DNA of 64,000 bases from Catalinimonas niigatensis. GTDB taxonomy: Bacteria > Bacteroidota > Bacteroidia > Cytophagales > Cyclobacteriaceae. The position numbers and the translations under genes are program-made. The first letter of the stretch is position 1, and each line of letters begins with the position of its first letter. The notes under the pieces are model-generated. The model was not told the DNA's origin and made no database searches. It saw only the letters and a list, made by a program, of their open reading frames with translations. Shown here one piece after another: positions 9,594 through 17,116 of the stretch. The stretch lies in the NCBI RefSeq assembly GCF_030506285.1, contig NZ_CP119422.1:2294001-2358000 (forward strand). Direction: 5' to 3'.

Positions 9594-11304
9594 GCTCATC
9601 ATGTATCTGTTGGAGTCGAGTGCCATACTGGCATGCTTCTACCTCTTATATGTTTTGGTGTTAAGGAAGGAGACTTTCTTCAGCCTGAACCGCTTTTTTC
9701 TGTTGGGGATCGTCATCTTTTCTTTACTTTTTCCCATCCTGCGTTTTAATATCAATCCAACCAAGCTGCTTGCCGTAGACCGTCCTATTGAAGAAATCAG
9801 CAAATTTAGAATGTCATACTATGAGGCTATGACAGCCTGGGAGTTTGAAGTCAGTCATACTACAGTTCCGGATGCAAAGACAAATCCTGAAGGTGTTCCA
9901 AGGTATTCCAGCTTTAACTGGACAAATACGTTTTTAAGCGCTTTCCTGGTCCTCTACGTCATTGGAATTGTTGTTTGCATGTCCAGGGTAGTTTGGGCTT
10001 TGAGACGGATCTTTAAAATGATCTCTATCTATCCACAAGAAACGGTTGAGGGTGTTAAAGTGATTAAACTACCTCATCCCACAGCTCCCTTTTCCTTTTT
10101 GAAATATGTGTTTGTGCATGGCTTGCTGGTCAAAACTCCGGAGTTTGACCAAATCCTGAAACATGAGAAAACCCATATCCAACAGCGACATTCGGTAGAT
10201 TTAATCTTTGTTCAACTTTTAGCTGCCTTTTTATGGTTCAATCCAGTGATCTGGCAGCTTATCAAATCCCTAAAAACAACGCATGAATATATAGCAGACA
10301 AAAAAATAATGAATTCGGGTTATTCCTTGGTTGAGTACCAGACTTTGCTTTTGAGACAATTGATCAGCAACAACTCATTTGGGTTGGTACACAATTTTAA
10401 TTTATCCTTTATTAAAAAAAGAATAACTATGATGAAAAGTAAAAAATCAGGATGGGCTGGTAAAGTAAAAGTAGCCATGACCATCGTCGCCACGCTCATT
10501 TTTAGTGGTGTTATTTTACAGTGCAATGCTATCATTGATGAGCAGGTTTTAACCGAATCACAAGCTTCTTCTCTAGACGGGAGGGAAGTTGATGTGCCTG
10601 TACTACCACAATCGGTAAGTCACTTTGATTTTAACTCATACAACTCTTTGAATCTGACGATTTCCGGAAATAAGGTATTTATCCATGATGAAGAGATCGC
10701 GGTAGAGCAGATCAGATCCTTGCTAGAGAATTCTTCTGAAGAAGAAGATGCCATTGTTCTCCAAATTGACAAGCATCAGTCTATGGGTTTGGTACGTGAA
10801 GTGCAATGGGAATTACGAAAAGCCAATCGTCTGAAGATCATTTACATAGGGCAAACCTCAAACGGAGAGCAAGTTGGCGTTGCTCTCAGACTCCCTCCTG
10901 ATCCGGAGCATGAAGAAGAAGTAGGAATACGCGTGCCTAAAATCACAGACCAATATGCCAAAGAACATAATATCAGCTTGTTAAAAGTTGAAATGGGCGA
11001 AGATGAAGGTCCTACAGATCAGCAAAAAACGTATGATTTTGTGAAAAGCCAGGTAGCCCAGCAGAACACCAACTTTGTGATCAGTGCCCGATTTAGCGAT
11101 GATGCCAGCTACAAGGATTACTTGATAAGCGTATATCACTTGAAAGAGGCTTTTTACCAGATTTATGATGAACGTGCCCAAGCACTATATGGAAAGCCTT
11201 TGGGGGAAATTTCTAAAAAATCTTCCACGAATGAGGAACACAAGGAGATGTACGAAACAATACGCCTGGGGATACCTATGGCCATCTCTATCGCTGAGGA
11301 TTGA
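9586..11304 (+). CDS. M56-family (BlaR1/MecR1-like) membrane peptidase with an ExbD-like C-terminal domain
   Basis: A 572-residue inner-membrane sensor peptidase. N-terminal TM helices (about 5-25, 35-52 and 113-135) lead to the zinc motif HEKTH at 193-197 and the downstream ligand region HEYIAD at 233-238, as in BlaR1-type M56 gluzincins. Another TM lies at about 292-310. The periplasmic tail lacks the penicillin-binding domain of BlaR1. Instead, residues about 350-425 (LNLTISGNKVFIHDEEI, then IVLQIDKHQSMGLVREV) resemble the periplasmic domain of ExbD. The gene overlaps the BlaI-type gene by 8 bp. The peptidase family is sure and the ExbD resemblance is my reading. Confidence 0.88.
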   Translation: MAKLIMYLLESSAILACFYLLYVLVLRKETFFSLNRFFLLGIVIFSLLFPILRFNINPTKLLAVDRPIEEISKFRMSYYEAMTAWEFEVSHTTVPDAKTNPEGVPRYSSFNWTNTFLSAFLVLYVIGIVVCMSRVVWALRRIFKMISIYPQETVEGVKVIKLPHPTAPFSFLKYVFVHGLLVKTPEFDQILKHEKTHIQQRHSVDLIFVQLLAAFLWFNPVIWQLIKSLKTTHEYIADKKIMNSGYSLVEYQTLLLRQLISNNSFGLVHNFNLSFIKKRITMMKSKKSGWAGKVKVAMTIVATLIFSGVILQCNAIIDEQVLTESQASSLDGREVDVPVLPQSVSHFDFNSYNSLNLTISGNKVFIHDEEIAVEQIRSLLENSSEEEDAIVLQIDKHQSMGLVREVQWELRKANRLKIIYIGQTSNGEQVGVALRLPPDPEHEEEVGIRVPKITDQYAKEHNISLLKVEMGEDEGPTDQQKTYDFVKSQVAQQNTNFVISARFSDDASYKDYLISVYHLKEAFYQIYDERAQALYGKPLGEISKKSSTNEEHKEMYETIRLGIPMAISIAED

Positions 11305-11313
11305 TGTTAAAAA

Positions 11314-11344
11314 AAAAGGAAGGTTCTATCAGATCCTTCCTTTT
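11314..11344. terminator. Bidirectional terminator after the M56 gene
   Basis: AAAAGGAAGG (11314-11323) pairs with CCTTCCTTTT (11335-11344). On the minus strand the hairpin is followed by nine T residues, so it also ends the converging metallophosphoesterase transcript. Confidence 0.85.
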
Positions 11345-11365
11345 CTACATATGTATATTTTGAAT

Positions 11366-12301
11366 CTATTTTTTTCTAAGGGTGAATAAAGTGATCTCTC
11401 CCCGGCTGTTGAACCGAACCGGCACACCGGAAACGCCACAGCCTGCACTGGTGTAACCCTGCATACCACTCACCTTCCATTGTCCTTTATAATAGCGGTT
11501 CCCTTTTTTCAGATGCTTGATCAACGGTATTCCTGTGGGCAGACAAATTTGTCCGGCATGGGTATGTCCACAGAGGTACAAGTCATACTGATGATCAGCA
11601 GCCTCCTGATAAAGCTCCGGTGAATGGACAAGTGCTATTTTGAAAGCTTCACGCTCAGTCTTCAATGCCTCTAAGGAGTGATGCGTACAATAGAAATGAG
11701 GATCATCTACGCCGGTAATCAGTATGCTGTCTTGTCCTCTGTGTAGACGAATTGTTTCATTGGTAAGCACTTCCACCCCCATGTTTTCCAGGTGCTCCAC
11801 AATCTGAAAAGTATCATGATTTCCCAATGTGGCAAATATACCATCTTCGGGCTGTAAACAGGCAATGATATCGCGCAGAGGACTTAATACTTTATCTCCA
11901 TAGTCTCCCGTCAGCCTCAGCCGATAGTCACCGGTAATAAAACAACTGTGATAATCCAGTTTTTCCAGCTTTTCGCAAATAATCTGCTCAAGCCCCGGCA
12001 AACTGTCTATATGGAGGTCTGTCAGATGTAAAACCTTATAACCATCAAAGGCTTCTGGCAGGTTGTCAAAGTACAAGTCAAACTCCTTCACCTGAATTTT
12101 TTTGGCATTGGCCCTACCTATCCCATACGTACCGCTTAATCTGAGTCCGGCATTTACGATCGGAATCAGATAATCAATCCATGTAATATATCCCTTGTCC
12201 CGTTCGTAAGCACTGAGTCGGTTAAAACGAAGTCCCTCCAGTCTCTTACGATTATTCAGCCAGTTTTGTCTGTCAGACATTTTAGATTCCGCAATAAGCA
12301 T
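11366..12301 (-). CDS. Metallophosphoesterase (YaeI-like calcineurin-type phosphatase)
   Basis: The five calcineurin-fold metal motifs are in order: LTDLHID, ITGDYR, LGNHD, LVHSPE and CGHTHAGQ. The GHTHAGQ ending with the following CLPTG is typical of the YaeI/YkuE branch, membrane-associated phosphoesterases acting on lipid-linked substrates. There is no clear signal peptide; a hydrophobic segment near residues 43-58 (WIDYLIPIVNAGLRLS) may contact the membrane. The start used is at 12301, with MSDRQNW at 12280 as an alternative. The gene is single and convergent with the M56 gene. The substrate is unknown. Confidence 0.85.
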   Translation of the reverse strand: MLIAESKMSDRQNWLNNRKRLEGLRFNRLSAYERDKGYITWIDYLIPIVNAGLRLSGTYGIGRANAKKIQVKEFDLYFDNLPEAFDGYKVLHLTDLHIDSLPGLEQIICEKLEKLDYHSCFITGDYRLRLTGDYGDKVLSPLRDIIACLQPEDGIFATLGNHDTFQIVEHLENMGVEVLTNETIRLHRGQDSILITGVDDPHFYCTHHSLEALKTEREAFKIALVHSPELYQEAADHQYDLYLCGHTHAGQICLPTGIPLIKHLKKGNRYYKGQWKVSGMQGYTSAGCGVSGVPVRFNSRGEITLFTLRKK

Positions 12302-12440
12302 AGCGATCGCATGTTAAAATTTGATCGCAAAGTACTGCATTCCTTCTCTTTATAAAGCTCTGATGCTAAGCACATTAGTACTAGTGTGCTTTTTTATTAA
12401 AAAAATTTTAAAATAATCAGTGATTGTTTGCAACAGGAAT

Positions 12441-12473
12441 AAAAAAAGCCCGGACAATACTGCCCAGGCTTTT
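12441..12473 (-). terminator. Terminator of the tRNA-Leu gene
   Basis: Read on the minus strand, AAAAGCCTGG pairs with CCGGGCTTTT (one G-U pair) around a 10-nt loop and is followed by a T-run. It begins 4 bp after the tRNA 3' end. Confidence 0.85.
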
Positions 12474-12477
12474 ACCG

Positions 12478-12560
12478 TGCTGAAGGCGGGAGTCGAACCC
12501 GCACAAGAAAATCTTACACGCCCCTGAAACGTGCGCGTCTACCAATTCCGCCACTTCAGC
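12478..12560 (-). tRNA. tRNA-Leu (anticodon CAG)
   Basis: The minus strand folds as a class II tRNA. The acceptor arm is GCTGAAG paired with CTTCAGC plus discriminator A, and the D-arm region reads GGCGGAATTGGTAGACGCG. The anticodon stem CACGT/GCGTG encloses the loop TTCAGGG with CAG at positions 34-36. There is a long variable arm and a T-arm with GGTTCGA. The 3' CCA is not encoded. It reads leucine CUG codons. Confidence 0.95.
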
Positions 12561-12649
12561 TTATCTGTTGCATTTGAGAAAGACACTATTCTCAAATGAG
12601 AGTGCAAAGAAAACATTTACTTTGGAAGTTAGCAAGGGAAATTGCTTAA

Positions 12650-13177
12650 CTATGGATTAAAAATTCTCTTGGCTCCGGCCCAGCGTTTATGAAAATAGTA
12701 TTGCCGGAGATCGTCTACTACTACACCTCTGCTACTGGATGCATGAATAAAAGAAGGGCGCTCTTCCCTTTCTCCTACATATAAGCCCACATGAAAAATT
12801 CTACCCTTGGTATTCTGGAAAAAGAGCAAGTCTCCGGGTTGAAGGCTATCCGCATGTACTTCTATACCCTGTTTGTATTGTTCAGCCGCCGAAGCGTTCA
12901 GGTCTATGCCTATTTGTTGGTAGAGGTAGCGGGTATATCCTGAGCAATCAAAACCAGTTTCGTTCTTACCTCCATATCGGTAAGGAATTCCTTCCAGACG
13001 GTGGGCTACACAAAGCAAACTATCAGTGGCTGCTTCTACTGAGGGCATTTCCCATTCTGGATTTGTAGAAAAACGAGCAGCAGCCAGCACAAAAGTCAAA
13101 AGAGTTAATGCTAGCATTACAACTGACCGATCCGTTACTTTCTGATGATACAATAGAATACTCCATTTAAGCTTCAT
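12650..13177 (-). CDS. NlpC/P60-family peptidoglycan endopeptidase
   Basis: A secreted or membrane-anchored cysteine peptidase expected to cut cross-linking peptides in peptidoglycan. The NlpC/P60 triad is visible: Cys78 in TGFDCSGYTRYLY, His129 in IFHVGLYVG and a third His145 in FIHASS. The block YRYGGKNETGFDCSG is diagnostic. Residues about 18-34 form one TM or signal segment. I use the ATG at 13177 because the longer frame (to 13249) overlaps the upstream gene that stops at 13191 and adds an unlikely Cys-rich leader. It lies in a minus-strand run with three upstream genes. Confidence 0.9.
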   Translation of the reverse strand: MKLKWSILLYHQKVTDRSVVMLALTLLTFVLAAARFSTNPEWEMPSVEAATDSLLCVAHRLEGIPYRYGGKNETGFDCSGYTRYLYQQIGIDLNASAAEQYKQGIEVHADSLQPGDLLFFQNTKGRIFHVGLYVGEREERPSFIHASSSRGVVVDDLRQYYFHKRWAGAKRIFNP

Positions 13178-13190
13178 AAAAAGAGGTTTA

Positions 13191-13778
13191 CTAAAACATT
13201 TGTTGCAAAGAATTCCACAATTGTACTTTAAATTCTCTGTTATGTGCAATTTTCAGCAAATCATCGGCCAGTAACAACTTTTTACCTTCGGCATCCTGGG
13301 TGATGTGATATTTTTGAAAGAAATGACTTAAGGACCAGGCGAGAGGTAACTCACCAAAAGCCAGAATTTTAGTGGATTTGATTTTTTGTATGGATTCAAA
13401 AACCCCTTTTTGGTTTTCAAATTCTGCTTCCAAAGGAGCCCAGTTGCAGAGGGCTATGTCTTCAAAAGTCAGATTGACTGATTTCAGTATTTTTTCTAAT
13501 AGCAGTTTGCTTTCGCTATTCAAACTTTTATTTTCTTTATCATAAAAGAGCAGCAATACTCCCTGCTTATTATCGCCTTCTGTTTCGGGTAGCGACAAGG
13601 CAGGAGATACAGGCTCGGAATGCTCTGCTGATACTGGTTCTTCAGTCTTTGAATCCGTACTGCTTTCTTCCACAGGCACAGCTTTTTCTCGCACCTTTAC
13701 CGGCTCAGTTTCCGGCAACAGGTAAATGGGTTCGGTAAGAAAAAACCGCAGAAAACTTAAATCTTCAGCAGACTGCAT
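13191..13778 (-). CDS. Conserved hypothetical protein (Bacteroidota type)
   Basis: A 195-residue cytoplasmic protein with a short N-terminal segment (FLRFFLTEPIYLLPE), a Pro/Glu/Ser-rich linker (about 25-70) and a compact alpha/beta domain (GVLLLFYDKEN, IALCNWAP, ILAFGELPLAW, then KKLLLADDLLKIAHNREFK). A short binding peptide plus a small alpha/beta fold loosely recalls DNA polymerase III psi (HolD, uracil-DNA-glycosylase-like fold), but this is speculative. It sits 6 bp from the thioesterase stop and 13 bp before the NlpC/P60 start, so all are probably co-transcribed. Confidence 0.6.
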   Translation of the reverse strand: MQSAEDLSFLRFFLTEPIYLLPETEPVKVREKAVPVEESSTDSKTEEPVSAEHSEPVSPALSLPETEGDNKQGVLLLFYDKENKSLNSESKLLLEKILKSVNLTFEDIALCNWAPLEAEFENQKGVFESIQKIKSTKILAFGELPLAWSLSHFFQKYHITQDAEGKKLLLADDLLKIAHNREFKVQLWNSLQQMF

Positions 13779-13784
13779 ATATTT

Positions 13785-14309
13785 TTACTTTTTTATGTCA
13801 AATAAAGAACGTAATTCGTGTGCTTCGTCGGGTTTCATCCTGCCTGCTAAGACCAGACGTAACTGTCTCCTGCGCAAAGCACTATCGTAGAGCTTTTGTT
13901 CTTCCTCGGTTTCGGGAATAGCTTCGGCTACACTTAATTTATTACCAGCCATATCCACAGCTACCATCGTAAAAAAAGCGCGATGGCTCTCCACAATCCT
14001 TCCATTGGGCACATCTTCAGCTTTCACTTCTATATGGACTTCCATAGAAGTGTTAAAAGCCCGGGTGACCTGTGCTTTCAGAGTCACTACGTTGCCAATT
14101 TTGATCGGATGAGAGAAAGAAACATTGTCTACCGATGCCGTGACCACAAAACTATTGGCATGCTTCTGGGCAGCAATGGCCGATACAATATCCATCCAGT
14201 ACAATAATCTTCCTCCCATCAGCCCATTCAAGCCATTGGTATCATTAGGGAAAACCATTTCCGTCATGGTGGTTAAGGATGCTTTTGCCGGTTTTTGTGT
14301 GTTACTCAT
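13785..14309 (-). CDS. Acyl-CoA thioesterase (hotdog fold, YciA/BFIT-like)
   Basis: A 174-residue hotdog-fold enzyme that should hydrolyse acyl-CoA to free acid and CoA in the cytoplasm. The segment FPNDTNGLNGLMGGRLLYWMD is the conserved N-terminal block with the catalytic Asn/Asp region, followed by the hot-dog helix and the VSFSHPIKIGNVVTLKAQV strand. The start is taken at 14309 (MSNTQKP), because the longer frame would run into pcm, which stops at 14323. The 13-bp spacing suggests co-transcription with pcm. Confidence 0.9.
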   Translation of the reverse strand: MSNTQKPAKASLTTMTEMVFPNDTNGLNGLMGGRLLYWMDIVSAIAAQKHANSFVVTASVDNVSFSHPIKIGNVVTLKAQVTRAFNTSMEVHIEVKAEDVPNGRIVESHRAFFTMVAVDMAGNKLSVAEAIPETEEEQKLYDSALRRRQLRLVLAGRMKPDEAHELRSLFDIKK

Positions 14310-14322
14310 AAAATGTATACAG

Positions 14323-14982
14323 TTACTGGTTCTCCCAACCATGCTGACCTAATAAGGGTACAAAACTAAAATGATCAAACTCTTTTTTATTCATTTTTCC
14401 ACTTTCATCTTTCATAATCAGCAACATCTTCTGTGATCTTCTGTCACCCACTGGAATGACCAGTCGTCCGCCAGGAGCCAGTTGGGCTATCAGGGTCATC
14501 GGTACAGAAGGCGCACCCGCCGTCACAATAATACCATCGTACGGAGCAAAAGCAGGCAGGCCTTTGGTACCATCGCCATGAAAAAGGTGCGCCTGATAAC
14601 CCAGGTTTTTCAGCATATTGCCCGCCCGCTGGTGCAGGGGCCAGTGATACTCAATAGAATATACGTTTGCTCCCATTTCTGCCAGGATACTGCATTGGTA
14701 ACCGGAACCGGTACCAATCTCTAACACTTTGTCTCCCGGCTTAATTTGTAATAGTTGTGTTTGAAAAGCCACCGTATAGGGCTGAGAGATGGTCTGCCCC
14801 TCTCCTATCTGAAAGGCTTTGTCCTGATAGGCATGTGTCAGAAAAGCATTATCCAGAAAGGCGTGGCGGGGCACTGTATTGATAGCACGTAATACCCTTT
14901 CGTCTGTAATTCCCTTAGACCGGACTTTATTAACCAGCTGTCGCCTCATTCCCCTATGCTTGTAGTTGTCTTCAATAGGCAT
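14323..14982 (-). CDS. pcm: Protein-L-isoaspartate O-methyltransferase
   Basis: A 219-residue SAM-dependent repair enzyme that methylates L-isoaspartyl residues in damaged proteins. Diagnostic motifs are VPRHAFLD, GEGQTISQPYTVA, the SAM loop VLEIGTGSGYQ and the strand YDGIIVTAGAP, with a typical length. It is the first gene of a minus-strand group (pcm, thioesterase, unknown, NlpC/P60), divergent from the MarR gene at 15137. Confidence 0.96.
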   Translation of the reverse strand: MPIEDNYKHRGMRRQLVNKVRSKGITDERVLRAINTVPRHAFLDNAFLTHAYQDKAFQIGEGQTISQPYTVAFQTQLLQIKPGDKVLEIGTGSGYQCSILAEMGANVYSIEYHWPLHQRAGNMLKNLGYQAHLFHGDGTKGLPAFAPYDGIIVTAGAPSVPMTLIAQLAPGGRLVIPVGDRRSQKMLLIMKDESGKMNKKEFDHFSFVPLLGQHGWENQ

Positions 14983-15136
14983 TTGATGATTTATCGGTTA
15001 AGCTTAAAACTGCGAATATACAGCTATTGACTGCAAATTAAAGTATACTGTTGCATTCAGAATATACAAAATAACTTTTTGCATCTCAACGAGATCCGCT
15101 ATATTTAATGGTAGTTGCATATCCAACAAAGAAAAA

Positions 15137-15574
15137 ATGGGCAAAAAAGTCAAAGTAGAAAATTCACTTTCTATCATTCTTGGAAAGGCTTCCCGCCTGC
15201 TTAGCAACCAAATCAGTAAAAACATGGCGGAGTATCGTGTAACGGCTGAGCAATGGGCTATACTTGCCAGCCTGTGGCGCCATGACGGACAAGGACAGCA
15301 AGCCCTGGCAGATATGGCCAATAAAAACAAAGCCAGCATTACCCATCTGATTGACAACCTTGAAAAACGGAAATTAGTGACCCGGCAGGCTGATGAGAGC
15401 GACCGCAGAAATAAAATCATATTTCTGACTGAGGAAGGAAGAAGCCTACAGGAAGAACTGGCAAAAATTGTCAAGAAAACGACCAAGGAAGTAACCCGTG
15501 ATATAGACAAAAAAGAGCTCAAATCTGCCAAGAAGGTGATGAAAAGGATGATTGAAAAGCTATTGGCAGATTAA
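15137..15574 (+). CDS. MarR-family transcriptional regulator
   Basis: A 145-residue winged-helix protein. The recognition region is DMANKNKASITHLIDNLEKRKLVTRQADESDRRNKI, the hallmark MarR DNA-binding core and wing, with N- and C-terminal dimerisation helices. MarR proteins usually respond to small phenolic or oxidant ligands. Its stop is 68 bp before the kinase ATG used here, so it may be the first gene of the operon with the cNMP kinase and the receiver-flavoprotein. Confidence 0.92.
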   Translation: MGKKVKVENSLSIILGKASRLLSNQISKNMAEYRVTAEQWAILASLWRHDGQGQQALADMANKNKASITHLIDNLEKRKLVTRQADESDRRNKIIFLTEEGRSLQEELAKIVKKTTKEVTRDIDKKELKSAKKVMKRMIEKLLAD

Positions 15575-15642
15575 AGGCTGGGTGGGAATTCATGCATCCA
15601 GCATACTACTTATTCGTTTACACAACTCCAAGCTTGAACTAT

Positions 15643-17031
15643 ATGGAAGATATACTCGGCGCATTAAAAGCTGTTCCCATCTTTGAAGGAATAGAAGAGC
15701 AGCCCCTGCAGTGGATGATGGACCAAGGAGACCTCATCTCCCTGGAACCCGGCGACTACTTATTTAAGAAAGGAGAACCCGCAGAATACATGTATATCGT
15801 GCTGGAAGGCAGCATACAGCTGAAATTCCCACAGGGCAATCAGTCCAGAGATCTTGGCCTGCTGGAAAAAGGAGATGTCACTGGCATCCTCCCCTATTCA
15901 CGTATGAAAGAAGTAGGAGGATTTGGTATTACTGCCTCCAATGCCCAAGTCTTCAGGTTACACAAAAAACATTTCATGGAGTTGGAAGTCCAGAGTCATG
16001 AAATCGTACAGGCCCTAGTATCCGAAATGACCACCAGAACCAGGGATTATACCCGCCAGCAGCAACAAAATGATAAGATGATGGCTTTGGGTAAGTTATC
16101 AGCGGGTCTGGCTCATGAGTTGAATAACCCGGCTTCAGCCATCATTAGAAGTTCTGCTGCACTAAAACAACATTTACATAGTACCCCTAAAAGCTTCAAA
16201 CAAATCATTTCTATACGCCTTTCGCCTGAGCAGGTAGATGAAGTGAATGATATTCTTTTCTCCCGAATCAGTCAGCAGGAACCAGTGCAACTTAGCATGA
16301 TGGAACGCAATAACCAGGAGGATGAGATTGCCGAATGGCTGGAAGATCAGGGTGTGGAAAATGCGTATGATATTGCCGAGACATTTGTTTCCTTCGGTCT
16401 GTCCATCGCTGATATGGAAGAGATAGAAGAGATTACGAAAGGAGAATTCCTTCCGCCGGTGTTGGGCTGGATACAAAATGTACTGACCACTGAAAGACTG
16501 GTCACTGAGATAGAGCAGGCTTCTATCCGTATTTCTGATCTGGTCCAATCCGTAAAAACCTATTCTCACATGGACCGTGCAGTGGATAAGGAGCTTATCA
16601 ATCTGCACACCGGAATTGACAGTACGCTTACCATGCTCAGCCATAAGCTAAAGCAGAAGAACATAGAAGTCATCAAAGAATACGACGAAAACCTTCCCAA
16701 GATCAAAGCTTTTGTAAGTGAGCTCAATCAGGTATGGACCAACCTCATAGACAATGCCATTGATGCCATGGATAAAGATGGTAAGCTCACCGTCAGCAGC
16801 CGAAAGATTGGGGACTGCGTAGAAGTATGCATCAAAGATACTGGCTCCGGCATTCCTCCTGAAATGCTGGATCATATTTTTGAGCCTTTCTTTACCACTA
16901 AATCTGTAGGGCAAGGCACTGGTTTGGGGCTGGACATTGCCAGAAAAATACTGGATCAGCATCAGGCCAGCGTTAAAGTGGATTCCAAGCCGGGTGCCAC
17001 TGTTTTTAAAATCAGTTTTCCTACTAGCTGA
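15643..17031 (+). CDS. Cyclic-nucleotide-binding-domain sensor histidine kinase
   Basis: A soluble two-component kinase. Residues 1-115 form a cNMP/CRP-like sensor domain (FKKGEPAEYMYIVLEGSIQL). A linker helix follows, then the H-box GKLSAGLAHELNNPASAI with phospho-His158. An insert of about 130 residues separates it from a second helical part, and the ATPase ends with N-box NLIDNAIDAMD, G1 DTGSGIP, F-box FEPFFTTK and G2 GTGLGL. No TM segment is visible. The start at 15643 gives the usual domain border; an upstream ATG at 15592 adds 17 doubtful residues. It is followed 85 bp later by its likely partner, a receiver fused to a TrxR-like domain. Confidence 0.92.
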   Translation: MEDILGALKAVPIFEGIEEQPLQWMMDQGDLISLEPGDYLFKKGEPAEYMYIVLEGSIQLKFPQGNQSRDLGLLEKGDVTGILPYSRMKEVGGFGITASNAQVFRLHKKHFMELEVQSHEIVQALVSEMTTRTRDYTRQQQQNDKMMALGKLSAGLAHELNNPASAIIRSSAALKQHLHSTPKSFKQIISIRLSPEQVDEVNDILFSRISQQEPVQLSMMERNNQEDEIAEWLEDQGVENAYDIAETFVSFGLSIADMEEIEEITKGEFLPPVLGWIQNVLTTERLVTEIEQASIRISDLVQSVKTYSHMDRAVDKELINLHTGIDSTLTMLSHKLKQKNIEVIKEYDENLPKIKAFVSELNQVWTNLIDNAIDAMDKDGKLTVSSRKIGDCVEVCIKDTGSGIPPEMLDHIFEPFFTTKSVGQGTGLGLDIARKILDQHQASVKVDSKPGATVFKISFPTS

Positions 17032-17116
17032 ACGTTTCGCTTTTTTTAAACAAATCCTCCCATCAAGCCCTTCTTCTTTTAGCTTTTAAATTTGACAAAA
17101 ACGCTATCTTAGCCTT

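Noticed and set aside
12629-12649. Imperfect hairpin after the NlpC/P60 gene, considered as a terminator
   Set aside because: The stem has a bulge and no T-run follows on the minus strand.
15051-15120. Three TTGCAT hexamers upstream of the MarR gene, considered as operators
   Set aside because: Unequal spacing (28 and 36 bp), no palindrome, and expected by chance in A+T-rich DNA.
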